DNA from: Phoenix dactylifera
Taxonomy: Eukaryota; Streptophyta; Magnoliopsida; Arecales; Arecaceae
Length of the DNA stretch: 64,000 nucleotides
Assembly (NCBI RefSeq): GCF_009389715.1
Contig: NW_024067995.1
Location: 124,001 to 188,000, forward strand
Direction of reading: 5' to 3'
Shown here: piece by piece, positions 47,693 to 59,509 of the stretch
Layout of the letters: every line of letters starts with the position of its first letter
How positions within the stretch are numbered: position 1 is the first letter of the stretch
The notes under the pieces: model-generated
Databases searched by the model: none
What the model was told of the DNA's origin: nothing
Seen by the model: the letters and a program-made list of their open reading frames with translations, nothing else
Program-made: the position numbers and the translations under genes

Positions 47693-48003
47693 GGGCCGTG
47701 CCAGGCACGGCCCGTCTGGAGCCGTTACGGGCCGTGCCAGGCACGGCCCGTTTAGAGACGTTGCGGGCCGTGCCTGGCACGGCCCGTTACCGCCCGTTAC
47801 GGGCCGTGCCTGGCACGGCCCGTGCCGTGCCGTGCCCGGCCCGGCCCACCAATAGAGGGGCCGGGGGCCGGGCCGGGCTTGCCTTCCGTGCCTCACGGGC
47901 CGTGCCAGGCACGGCCCGCTTACCCCGGGCTTGCCTTCCGTGCCTCACGGGCCGTGCCAGGCACGGCCCGCTTCATAAGCGGGCCGTGCCAGGCACGGCC
48001 CGT
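47693..48003. repeat. hAT subterminal palindrome array, promoter side, 36-bp period
   Basis: Seven copies of the 21-bp palindrome (10-bp arms GGGCCGTGCC, single A or T centre) start at 47693, 47729, 47765, 47801, 47897, 47949 and 47981. The first four are spaced exactly 36 bp. The array lies between the transposase start codon and the element end. Confidence 0.92.
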
Positions 48004-48364
48004 TTAGAGTTTTGGCCCGGGGGGCCTGGGCCGGGCCGGCCCGGCACGGCCCGTTGCCCAACTCTAGTCATGCTCTTTGGAACTAGAATGTTTGGTCTTT
48101 ATATGGTTTGGAACTTCAAAAAACAAAATCTTCAATTGTTATTTGATTGAAGAATTAATTATCTTCAACCATTGCTTTTCTTTGGTTTTTTCCTTTTCAT
48201 TTCTAGGTTTGAGTTTGTTCTTTCCTGGATCTCTGTTTCTTCACTATTGTAATCCTCAGACAGGATTACATCATTTTGCATCATTTTCTAATTAAGTATT
48301 TTGCATCATTTTGGTTTTGACATTTAGGGTTATGCTTGTTCTTGTTTCCTACATGCATATGCAG

Positions 48365-50977
48365 GATTAAAAGACGTAAAGTGGAGAGCTTGGAGGGCAT
48401 AAAAGAGCTTCAGGGATCAGTGATGATCGAGACAAATCAAGAAAATATTGGTATTATTGGTTAGTATCTTGATTGTGAAGCAAAAAAAAAATTCTGTTTT
48501 CCAAATATAGGAATCTTTACTTACCAAACACAAAAAGGAAACTCTAAAAATACTGTTTTCAGAAATGAAATCTAGGTTGAGACAATACGTTCATTCAAAA
48601 AATACACATTTGAAGAAATGGAGAAATACCAGAGCAAAATTTGTTAGCCTATGCTAGGATGTTTTTATATTATAGATTGCTTGTTATGATCAAAGATACA
48701 ATAATTTTAGTCAAGAATTGAGTTTAATCATGGAAGGAGAATCAACTTATTGATTAGAATAGAAATATAAAGTACATGTTGCAGCTATTTCAGCTACATA
48801 TAGTAATGTTGAGAATGCTAATTATAAAGATAGGAATGGGTCTTTGCAATTAATAATTTTCATTTTGCATATACTGCTTAAGCCTCTTGGAAGTCGTGCT
48901 TTTCAATTCCCTGTCTACTTTTCCTGCTCGTCCTATACTTATCTTTCCTTACCTGGCCGACCATAATAAGGCCATAGCGAAATGACCTGTAGCCGAAGGT
49001 GTTTACTATTCATATTTGTAATTGATGCGGAGATTTGCAAAAAATTGAGAATGTGGGTTTATAACTTCGTGACATGTCAAACTCTCAAAGAAGAATACTG
49101 CCTTTACTGAAAAATTGGAAGTACTTTTGTAATAAGGAAGTAGATGACAGGGAAGTAATAGCATGTAAATCCATCCCAAATAGTTGGAGGAAACTTATTT
49201 ATGGTTGTGGTTTTGTGGAAATATAGGCAGGGAAGTGGACATCCGCACACACATATACACAGAAACACACACCCAAAAAAAAAAACAAAAAGCAAAAAGA
49301 GGTACTAAGCTAGCAGGTGTGGAAATGGTTTTTGCAGAGATTTCAAAGTGGTTGCAGGACCCTAGATAGCGTTTTCAAGTTCTAGGTTCTATAGGTCCAC
49401 GCATGGTGCCCAAATCCAAAAGACCAGTAGATGTAGTTGAAATAGTTGACATGATGGATCAATTTTTGTGTAACACCTTATTAGAATAACCAGATAAATT
49501 GTTTCTTTTGATTTTTTATCATATTGTATGCAGCATATGGATCCTGTCGTGTTGGAAGTAATGCAGATCCAACTTGTTTGTAGAACAAAAATTATCCCAC
49601 TTTCCTGTTTGTGAATGAGCTTCCTCAAAACCATGATTACTTCAAGCTCCTTCAAATTTAATCATAATATTTAAATATTTAGGAGCCCGATAAGAACCAA
49701 TCTCTTTCACATTGTTAGACTTTGCGGAGGCTATAATCCTTAGCTTTATGAAGACTGAAGGTTTGCTCAAGAATTTGGCAGAGGATGGTCAAACAATTAC
49801 TAACTAATATTTTGTGTTTTGACAATGTCCTATAATCCATTCTACTTTGTGTGCCACTCTTAAGTGCAGAATCTTGGGAAGTACAAAAACATCTATTGTC
49901 TGAAAGTGCATAACTAAGTTCATTGTAGAACACTAAATTGTCCAACCAAAAAAGTGAAAGTTAAAAATTTTGCAGTAAACGAACTTATCTTTCAACATTT
50001 GTTTAGTAACTGTTCCGTGACTTTTTCAGTTATTGGGTTTCAGAGTTCAGATATGATGGTGGTCAAAGACACTTCACCACAGGCTTCCAGACTTAGTCAC
50101 CTGATTAAGAAATCAGAACAGGTCAAAGCTATATGTGATTTGAAAACGAGCCGCTCAAAACAGTCATTGTATGTAACGTAGGAATCATAAAAAGATTTGA
50201 AAAATATTTGAGTCAGAAGGGAAACGGTACTCAGCACTGTTTGATATTCTTATAGCCATGGCCTGCTGAGCATTCCCAAAGCATGTCCCAGGTGTTCCAT
50301 GATTTGGGGAACTAGATTGAGTCATTTTCCAAGATGCATTTCTTAGCATGTAAGGTTTCTGGTAAATATGTTTTTGAATAGTTTTCGAGTTCTATAATAT
50401 CACTATCACGGTGCTGGCTATTTCTAAGGATACTTCATCTTCAAGAAAGCAATTTTTGTCAAAAGAACTTCGACACTATCTTGGTTACGTCCTTTTTTTG
50501 ATTCTTATGGTATAGCATTTGAGCATGCCAAGAATAGATAAATTTCTTAATTTAGTAACAACTTGTCAGTGTACAGCATCAGAAAGGCACTTTGGCATTG
50601 TGCTTTATTTTACCGCCTCAAAATTGATTACTTTTATATGATCTTTTACATTTTAGTTTTTTACTATAAATTCTACTTTTAGTGCTTTAGGAACCTTCAA
50701 CTATTATTTTGCTGCTGTAATTAAACTTTGGGTCATCTATGCTTCTACATCTTAGTAATTGTTAAAGTTTTTACATAGTGATGAGCAAGACTTACACTTT
50801 ATAGTCAACTAAAGCTTACGCAAGCAAACTGAATATTCTACTACAGGTACATCTAAGAAACTGGCAGATGAGGATTCATGCCCTCCACATCCTGGATTTT
50901 ATAAAGGCTTGTGCTTGAGATGTGGTCAGCTAGTGGAGGATGATGGGCCTATGCTTTCACTTGACTACATTACTAAG
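48365..50977 (+). pseudogene. Captured exons of a CPL3/CPL4-like RNA polymerase II CTD phosphatase
   Basis: Exon 48365-48459 (95 nt) follows TATGCAG and ends ATTG|GTTAGT. It encodes IKRRKVESLEGIKELQGSV and more. Exon 50847-50977 (131 nt) follows CTACAG and ends AAG|GTGCAA. It encodes SKKLADEDSCPPHPGFYKGL, CLRCGQLVEDDGPMLSLDYI and TK. Joining them restores a Gly codon, so the reading phase is kept. The CxHPG..xxxC..CGQ pattern is the region just before the FCP1-like catalytic domain of plant CPL3/CPL4 CTD phosphatases. The catalytic DxDxT domain is not in the window. The intron between is 2387 bp. Only the N-terminal part was captured, so no enzyme can result. Confidence 0.8.
48460..50846 (+). 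other. Intron of the captured CPL-like fragment
   Basis: AT- and T-rich, with no TE that I recognise. A stretch at about 50030-50180 is open (LSHLIKKSEQVKAICDLKTS) and lies between splice-like sites, but I could not place it in the CPL family. Confidence 0.5.
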
Positions 50978-51633
50978 GTGCAATGCTCAAAATTATACTA
51001 CAGAGCTGTAATATAATCATGATATAGTAACTTTATGTTTCTTATATAATGCAAATGGTAGTGAGGTGGACTGGGTTAGCAGCTTAATGATGCTTACCTA
51101 GGTGTATAAGCGATGTTTGTCCTCGAAATGGTCTGGAATGTGGATAACTTATTTTCATTTTAGGCTCACATCCTGCTTCCACATATTTAATTCTAAATAA
51201 AATGGTCACATCTTGCATACTGGTGCCAAGAAGTGCCCATTTTTCACAAATTCAGCCTGGTTAGCAGCATGGAGTCGTTGTCAAATTTGAACAGGTTGCA
51301 TCAGAAACCATATGCAGCTGACAATCTGTCATTCTTATTATTCTGAACTCAATCACCACAGGGTCCTGCATCCTGTCAATTTTCTCCTGCATTGTTTTGG
51401 GTTGTGGTGTAATTCTGTGTGCACCATACTTTCATATTCAACCTGTTTGGATGTGATCAGTGTTCAGAAACATGAACCCCAACTCAATTGTACCTAACCC
51501 CTTCTCATACAAATCCTACTTCGTTCAGATTTTTTTTTTAATGTTAGTAATGGTTAAGGGTTCTATGATATGAACCCTTAATTTTTTATAATTTATATTC
51601 GTATTTTTATTTTTTTTAAAAAAATAGCAATCT
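50978..51633 (+). other. Captured intron-like DNA after the last CPL-like exon
   Basis: T-rich non-coding sequence. I searched by eye for the next CPL exon (an FCP1-type DxDxT motif) and found none before the CACTA end. Confidence 0.5.
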
Positions 51634-51968
51634 CGACGCTTTAAAGCGTTGGTAAATAAAAACTGTAGGACGCCCTACGCCGACGCTTTAAAGCGTCGGT
51701 AAACTTGAAGCCTACGCCGACGCGTTGGTAAACTTTTGCCGACGCTTAAAATCGTCGGCAATTCTGTTTTTGCCAACGCTTTTATGAGCGTCGGAAAATC
51801 CCTGTTTTTTCCGACGCTTTGTGTTAGCGTCGGCAAAAACTTTTGCCACTCCGATATCGCCAACGCTTTTGCGACGCTTCTATTTGCGTGGCGGGAACTT
51901 TAGCCGACGCTTATAAGCGTCGGTAAAGATTATAAAAAGCATCGGAAAAGATGAATTTTTTTGTAGTG
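51634..51968 (+). repeat. CACTA 3' subterminal repeats and TIR
   Basis: About ten copies of CGACGCTT or AAGCGTCGG in both orientations, for example GACGCTTTAAAGCGTCGG, end in TTTTTTTGTAGTG. Similar but diverged units form the older CACTA termini at 7349 and 33716. Confidence 0.9.
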
Positions 51969-52361
51969 ACCCCTTCCATTGACCCTTCTCAGCCCTAAAT
52001 TGACCCTTCTCAGCCCAAATAACTCTGCCTTCGCCTCCTCCTCGCCGCATTGGTCCCCATCTTATTTTTCCTCTCTTAGATGGCCTCCTTCTCCTCCACC
52101 CCCTCTTCCTCCTCCTTCTCCTCCTTCTGGCCGCTCTCCTTCTCCTCCTCTCCCTCTTCCTCCTCCTTCCGTCTGCCCGTACCCACCGCAAAGCTTCCCT
52201 GCAGATGTATCGCCTTCTCCTCCTCCCCCCCCTCTTCCTCCTCCTCCTCCTTTTGTCGAAGCCATTTACTGATCCGGTCGACCGCCCTCCTCCGGCTGAC
52301 CGTCCTTCTCTGCTGCGGATCTCAACCGGCATACATCCATGCTGGTGATTTTGCTTGATGC
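51969..52361 (+). repeat. Segment B, second part (pyrimidine-rich block)
   Basis: Starts with the duplicated ACC and matches 7695-8114, with a short deletion in the CTCC-rich stretch. It ends at GATGC, the target duplication of the Athila-like element. Confidence 0.9.
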
Positions 52362-53971
52362 TGGTGCTCTCGAAAAATTGCTCTCCCAAGTGCAGGAGAA
52401 TCGCACAAGTAGTATAACTCGGAAGTCCGAGGTCGATTCCTCAGGGAACGATCTATAGATTATTAGCGTAATTTATAGATGTAATTTTTTTCAATAAACT
52501 TGTAGATTAAGATGATGTTTTGCAAATAGAAAATAAATCAGTCAATAGAGAATCGAAGTTAGGATAGATTAAGATGGTGTAGGGATCCAGAATCTCCTTT
52601 GATAATATCAAATTCATGCGATAAATTCTATGATTCTTTTGTTTTCTTTAAGAATTATAAGCAGATAAAATTTAATTATGAAGTATGTTCTTGATAACAT
52701 GAATTCTTTTTTTAAGCATTCAACGTGCCTTATAACGTCAACGATGAATCAAATAATCGAGAAAGACATGCATCAATAAGCATAAATCATAAAAAATTTT
52801 TCAACATATAAGAATCATGACATAATCAAAAGATAAATCATTTAAAGCAAAGGATTAGAATTTACATCATGAACTTGGTACACCAAATGATTTTCTTTCA
52901 CCCATCACCTAGGACTTTAGCCGATCATCTCCCTCTCTCTTTCTCACTCTTTTTTTTAATAACAGAAACAGGGCATCCCCTGTTTCTTTCTACTTCTTTT
53001 TTTTTTTCCTTTCTACTGCAGCAACCCGGCTCCACTCTTCTTCCCCAAATCGGAGCTCCCTTGAACCGATCCCCCATCTCCTTTTTATAGCTTTCCCGAC
53101 CTATCAAGCAGACATAATCTTCCGCGTGAGAAGATTAGGGCAGAGGAATGGGGCTGGGAGATGATTGCGGCCGGCTGGGGCACTGAGAACGGATGCTGGG
53201 CTGAATGCACGTGGAGATGGAAGAATCACGGACCGCTGAGGAGCTCTGTTCACGGAGCGGACGGATACGGATGGTGTAGAGATGCTGGGATCGTTGGAAT
53301 GGAGGAGGAAAGTGGACGCGGAACCTGCGGGAGCTGATCACGGCCAGATCTGATGCTGAGATCGGACGCGATGGAGGAGGCAGACGGCCGGGAGGTGATC
53401 AGTTGGAATCGATTGAAGAAGAAGGAGCTTTGATCACGGAAGAATTGCTTCGCGAACGCTGTGGAGGACGGGATCAGTGGAGGAGGCGGGCGGACGCGTG
53501 GGAATTGCGATTGCCTTTGCTGGGGGCTGAGATGCTCATGAATGGCTGGAGGCGAGGAAGAAGCGGCCGCTGATCTCGGTTTGCTGGATGGCTGCAGGCG
53601 GGATCAGCGGGATGGGCGTGGGAGAAGAGCGGGAATGATCACGGGTGCAGATGGAATCGGGGATGCTATGGAGGAAGCTGGGAGATCCGATTGCAGATCC
53701 TCTTGGCTTGATGAATCTAAGCCCTTGGATGTGTCATTACGCATTGCCTCCAAATGGCTGTCATGTGTCCCTCAGGTGCAAGTGTGCTTGACCAGGTTCA
53801 ATTCTGTTCTAGTGTAATCAGGCTTGAAGTCGACCAAATGCATATTTAAACTCTGATTTACGATAATCTGTGCCAAATAAAATATAAAATTAATGCAGCC
53901 CTTTTATCATTATTTGTTAGCAATAATATTAATTTAAGCAACGTGTAGAACGCACTTTTGTGCTCTCATCA
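52362..53971 (-). repeat. Athila-like 3' LTR (in element orientation)
   Basis: 1610 bp. The polypurine tract (GTTGGGGGGTG in element orientation) adjoins at 53972-53982. A plus-strand open stretch at 53542-53817 also occurs in the other LTR at 63202-63507 and is not a gene. Confidence 0.94.
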
Positions 53972-55430
53972 CACCCCCCAACTAGCTTATTACTAGTCTC
54001 TAGTAATTAACGAGAAAACTATAATGAGGACACAAAAGATGTGGTCTAACCTATGACTTTTTATTGAAGCTAAAGACACAAGACTAAGATACGTACCCAC
54101 TTTCGTAGGGCATCACGATTGAACTTAGCACGTGCAACAAGCCGTTAAACCCCTAGGTTATCCTAGTGGACGAGTGTTGTCTTGTGAGGGTTTTCAGGAA
54201 TGTTACCCACAAACATCATGAATGATATGACATGAGATCCTAAAAAAATATGAAATAAAATTTAAGCTAATGCACATATAATTAATTAATATATATTTTC
54301 AAGCATGGCAACTATCAAAGCAAGGAAAATATGAAAGTGTAGTGTGCATAAAATAGTATGACTTTCTCGGAATACTACTACCTCCACCACAACATGGCAC
54401 CGCTTGAATTTTAGGTGTACTACTCAAGTTCACAAGTGTTTACTACAGTTTATTAGAGCCTGATCCATCAAATTTTTGGAATATCTCATGTTATCTAAAA
54501 TTGTCAAGAATGGTTTGCATAAAAAGAAGGAGCTATTAATCCTAACTAAATATCCAAAGTACACAAAGGTCCAATACAATGGAGTCAAACAAGCCATTAC
54601 CACATGTCACTGGATTCAGCCCGACCAACCCTATTCATGCTTTTTTTTATTATTATTTTTAAACACATATGGTGATTAAAATAGTCCAACCTCCTTAGGC
54701 TCTAGCAAAGTCCATGTGGCGAGTTTTCGGCCAATGACTCCTGATCCAGTTGGCTCAAGACATTAGGTGAAACACCCCTCGGGCTTAATTACTCGAACCA
54801 GACTACGCCACGAGGTTAGACTTGTCATCTCCTTATTTTTTTTTTTAATCAAAAGAGAAGGTAAACTGAACCATATAATATGACTGCAACGTGACTATAG
54901 ATCAACCAAGGTCGGAACATAAGGCACTTAGATGATCTAGCCGGGATATTCAGCCTCTATCTTTATGTGAAAACCAAATCAAGAACCTTTTAGTACGGAT
55001 AAGGATACTCGTACTTCTTTTACAGATATGGCTTAATAAAAATGCATTAAACAAATGTGAACTCCTGAGGCCTTCCTATAATCATTAAGTACCTGTGCGG
55101 GGATCTAATAATAGGTCTCTGATCAGTCATAATGTGCATGTGTTCCTTGCCTTAATGGTTGCACAAACTCAATATGAAAATACATGTGCATTTGCTTAGA
55201 AAAGAATGCAGAAACTTTTTTTTTTTTTTTTGCAAATTACTTCCCTTCCCCCAACTTAAACATTGCATTGTCCTCAATGTTATAGATACAAGAAAACTAT
55301 AATGAAAGACAATAGAGAAAATAATATTAAAGAGAAGAGGAATATCTTGAGCTGTTGATATCCAGAAAATAAAACCTACAAAACTAGAAAAATAATCCTA
55401 ACTAATATACACATACCTTTGCCTTCATGC
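53972..55430 (-). other. Athila-like region between pol and the 3' LTR
   Basis: About 1.46 kb, where some Athila elements carry an env-like frame. I see no open frame of note; T-runs and stop-rich sequence dominate. Confidence 0.7.
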
Positions 55431-58164
55431 TCAGTCATAAAAAGGCTCCTCCAAGAAAAAGGAGTCCTCTTCATCTGCAAAATTCTCAAAAAAAGGTTTT
55501 AACCTATGTCCATTTACCTTAAAAATTCTACCATCCCGTGGATTCTCAATCTCAACCGCCCCATGTGGAAAAATAGTTTTTATAATGTAAGGACCTGTCC
55601 ATCCCGATCGCAACTTACCAGGAAACAGATGTAAGCAGGAATCATATAAAAAAACTTTTTGCAAAGGTTCAAAAGATTTTTTTTAAAATTGATTTATCAT
55701 GTAAGATTTTCATTCGTTCTTTGCAAATTTTAGCATTGTCATAAGCATCTCTGCGAATCTCATTAAGCTCGTTCAATTGCAATTTTCTAGCTAGACCGGC
55801 ATTTTGTAAATCAAAATTTAATTTTCTAATTGCCCAATACGATTTATGTTCTATTTCTACAGGCAGATGACACGCTTTTCTGTAGACTAGCCGGTAGGGA
55901 GACATGCCAAGAATGGTTTTGTATGCAGTACGGTAAGCCCATAATGCATCTGATAGTTTCAAGGACCAATCTTTCCGTGATGGGTTCACCGTTTTCTCTA
56001 AAATACGCTTGATCTCCCTATTAGCTAACTCTACCTGGCCACTAGTTTGCGGATGATATGGGGTAGCAACTCTATGGGTGACACCATACTTTTTCAATAA
56101 GATCTCGAAAGGCTTATTACAAAAGTGTTTTCCACCGTCACTAATTATAACCTTAGGCATCCCAAATCATGAAAAAATATTTTCTTTTAAAAACTTCAGG
56201 ACAAGTTTGTGATCATTGATCCTACAAGCGACAGCTTCTACCCATTTGGACACATACTCGACCCCAACTAAAATGTACTCATATCCAAAAGATGGTGGGA
56301 ATGGGCCCATAAAATCGATGCCCCAACAATCGAAAATTTCGATAATAGTAATGGGTTGAAGAGGCATCATTTGCCTACGAGTTAGACTTCCAATACGTTG
56401 ACATGGATCACATGTCCTGTAGAACTTGTGGGCATCTTTGAACATAGTAGGCCAATAGAAACCACATTGCAAGACCTTTGCAACAGTTTTCTTAGAGGCA
56501 AAATGTCCACCGCAAGCATCAGTGTGGCAGAAAGAAAGTACGCTTTGTATATCATGATCCGGTATGCATCGTCTAAAGATTTGATCGTTACAATATTTAA
56601 ATAAATAGGGTTCGTCATAGTAATAATTCTTTACTTCGCGCAAGAAAATTTTTCTATCTGTTGACCCCCAATGCTCTGGAATCCGGTTTGTAGCAAGAAA
56701 ATTTACAATATCAGCGTACCATGGCACAGTAGAGAGTGCAAACAACTGCTCTTCAGGGAATGAGTCTTTAATAAGAAACTGTGGCACCGAATCATGAAAA
56801 ACTAGCCGTGATAAATGGTCAGCAACCACATTCTCTACTTTCTTTTTATCTTTGATAGTGATGTCAAATTCTTGGAGTAGAAGTATCCATCGTATTAGGC
56901 ATGGTTTGGCCTCTTTCTTATCCAGCAAATATTTTAGTGCTGCATGGTCCGTAAAGATAACAATAGGAGCACCAAGGATATAGAAACGAAATTTGTCTAA
57001 TGCAAATACTACTGCAAGCAATTTCTTCTCGGTGGTGGTGTAATTCATTTGAGCATCGTTTAAGATTTTGCTTGCATAGTGAATGATATATGGCTTATTA
57101 TCCTTGCGTTGTCCTAAGATAGCTCCTATTGCATAGTCGCTAGCGTCGCACATGATCTCAAAAGGTAATGACCAATCGGGTGGTCGCACGATGGGTGCAG
57201 TGCTAAGCATAGACTTCAACTTTTCGAATGCCTCCTGACAGGTTTCAGTCCAATTGAACGGTGTATCAAAGGATAGGAGGTTACATAATGGTCGAGCTAT
57301 GACACTAAAGTCCTTGATGAACCTCCTGTAAAATCCGGCATGACCCAAAAATGATCTAACATCTCTAACCGTCTTGGGTGCAGGTAGCTTAGCAATTAAA
57401 TCGATCTTAGCTCTATCTACTTTCATGCCCTTTGATGAAACAATATGTCCTAGGACAATTTTCTTTGGCACCATGAAGTGGCATTTCTCCCAATTCAGTA
57501 TCAAATCCTTTTCTATACATCGAGCTAAGACTGCTTATAAATGTGACAGGCAATCATCAAATGAGTTGCCAAAAATGGAGAAGTCGTCCATGAACACTTC
57601 TAAAAATTTTTCGTTCATATCTTCAAAAATACTGAGCATGCATCTTTGGAATGTTGCAGGTGCATTACACAACCCAAATGGCATTCGTCGGAAAGCAAAC
57701 GTGCCAAAAGGACAAGTGAAGGTAGTCTTCTCTTGATCTTCTGGTGAAATTTCAATTTGATAATATTCCGAATAGCCATCGAGAAAACAATACAAATCAT
57801 GCCCTACAACTCTCTCCAACACTTGGTCTAGGAAGGGTAGAGGAAAGTGATCCTTTCGTGTGACCAAATTCAGCTTTCGGTAGTCAACACACATGCGCCA
57901 ACTCGTCGGGACACGAGTTGGAACTAGTTCACCTTATTCATTTTCTACTACCGTCAAACCTGATTTCTTAGGGACACGAGTAGGGCTTACCCACTTGCTG
58001 TCAGAAATTGGATAAATAATACCCACGTCAAGCAACTTGAGGACTTCTGCCTTAACCACATCTCTCATCGTAGGATTTAACCTTCGCTGCATTTGCCTTG
58101 TGGTTTTGGCATTGTCCTCCAAATATATCCGGTGCGTGCAAATTAAGGGGCTAATTCCCTTCAA
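55431..58164 (-). pseudogene. Athila-like pol: RT, RNase H, integrase (broken)
   Basis: In gene order: RT start (58164 down), a stop near 57934, and RT core 57894-57535 with MCVDYRKLN and catalytic FMDD. A stop follows near 57535. The next frame, 57504-56167, holds the RT thumb, RNase H ([10 protein letters not shown]) and the integrase HHCC finger and first Asp region (WGIDFMGPF). A stop near 56166 precedes the integrase second Asp (ISDGGKHF) and Glu (QVELANREI) in 56160-55669. A frameshift near 55668 precedes the C-terminal part ending at 55431. Several stops look like C-to-T changes. The enzyme cannot be made intact. Confidence 0.92.
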
Positions 58165-59459
58165 GTCGGCAATAGACCCCCTAAAGCTCCTTTATGATTC
58201 TTTAGAATACCAACTAATTTTTTTTCTTGGGTATGATCAAGTCCAGATGAGATGATTACAGAAAAAGTATCTTCGGGTCCCAGAAAGGCATACTTAAGTT
58301 CCTTTGGTAAGGGTTTCAATTCGAGCTTGGGTGTTTGCTCATGGGATGGTATTATTTTTGCCTCTCGAGGCGGCAACTGTTCAAATTTTTCTACTTTTGG
58401 TCTCCACCAATTGATCATCATGGTGTTCGAAAAATTCATACTAGGTTTGACCAACAAATCATCTTCATCGGTGCCATTAGAACACCAATCAATTAAACCA
58501 TCGCCGGATGGATCGTTAAATGCTTCAGCTAACAAATATTCCTCCACGATGGTTTCAACCCAATCAACCTTCTTATTCTCTTCGTGATCATTGGGTTGCT
58601 TGCAAATATTAAAAATGTTCAGTTCTAGGGTCATGTTACCAAAAGAAAGCTTCATGACGCCATTCCTACAATTAATCAATGCATTAGAAGTTGCAAGAAA
58701 TGGACGTCCTAAAATGACCGGAATCTGAGACTGTGAGTTCGAAGCCGGATGTGTGTCCAATACGATAAAATCGACAGAAAAGTAGAACTTATCCACTTGG
58801 ACCAATACATCCTCGATAATCCTCCTCGGAATTTTAACTGACCTGTCAGCTAATTGCAAAGTGACGGAGGTTGGCTTCAACTCACCTAAACCAAGATGCT
58901 CATATACAGAATATGGCAACAAATTCACACTCGCCCCTAAATCTAACAATGCTCGCTCTATCCTAAAGTCGCCTATGATGCATGAGATGGTTGGGCAGCC
59001 TGGATCCTTATATTTAGGGAGAATGTTGTGTTGCAAAATAGCACTCACATTCTCAGTTAAAAATGCCTTCTTCTTAACATTTAATCGGCACTTGACAGTA
59101 CACAAGTCCTTCAAAAATTTGGCATATGAGGGTACTTGTTTGATTGCATCAAGAAGAGGTATGTTGATCTTTATTTGCTTAAAAAGCTCAAGAATTTTAG
59201 AATTAGGTTCGAGCTTTTGCAACGGCTTTAACCGTTGTGGAAAAGGTAGAGGAAAAGGACATTCAACTTTCTCGGTAGAAGTTGGAACCTCAACTTTTTC
59301 TTTGTCCCTTTCATCGGTTTTGGGAGCATCAGAATTAGAAGTGACCTGCGGTCTCAATGGAACGGTCTGATTAATGACTTTTTCATTACACAAAGTCATG
59401 ATGCTCTTTGCATGTTCTGTATGCGAACTAGAAGGAGCAGTATTATTACTACCATGCAC
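58161..59459 (-). pseudogene. Athila-like protease region
   Basis: A 432-codon open stretch contains LLDLGASVNLLPYSVYEHLG, where DLGAS is the aspartic protease active-site motif of this lineage, then VILGRPFLATSNALINCRNG. It is continuous with the gag part upstream but separated from it by a frameshift near 59510. Confidence 0.88.
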
Positions 59460-59509
59460 TTGTGGGTTAGGTTGGGGTTGAGCTGGAAGCTTACCCTTCT
59501 CTTGGGTAC

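Larger units (their letters stand above)
44611..48066 (-). mobile_element. Complete hAT transposon, 3456 bp, putatively autonomous
   Basis: The ends are TAGAGATGGGCA and, at the other side inverted, TAGAGTTGGGCA, an 11-of-12 match. An exact 8-bp duplication GTCATGCT flanks it (44603-44610 and 48067-48074), the hallmark of hAT elements. A single open transposase gene lies on the minus strand. GC-rich palindromes crowd both ends. It sits in captured host sequence inside the CACTA element. No damage is visible. Confidence 0.96.
34062..51968 (+). mobile_element. 17.9-kb non-autonomous CACTA transposon carrying host gene fragments
   Basis: The left end is CACTACAAGAAAA and the right end TTTTTTTGTAGTG, inverted copies of each other. 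A 3-bp duplication ACC flanks it (34059-34061 and 51969-51971). Segment A shows the uninterrupted site at 7692-7694. Both ends carry CCGACGCTT/AAGCGTCGG repeats. No CACTA transposase is recognisable. Inside are GT47 exon 1, CPL-like exons, a gypsy element and a hAT element. Subtracting the two nested elements with their duplications leaves about 5.7 kb. The terminal inverted repeats, TSD length and subterminal repeats define the superfamily. Confidence 0.92.

Noticed and set aside
44610..48150. Open frames with repeated ARHGP or GTAR motifs
   Set aside because: Translations of the hAT subterminal palindromes.
53542..53817. Open frame starting MAGGEEEAAADLGLLDG
   Set aside because: Lies within an LTR, recurs in the other LTR at 63202-63507 with a changed C-terminus, and is antisense to the element.
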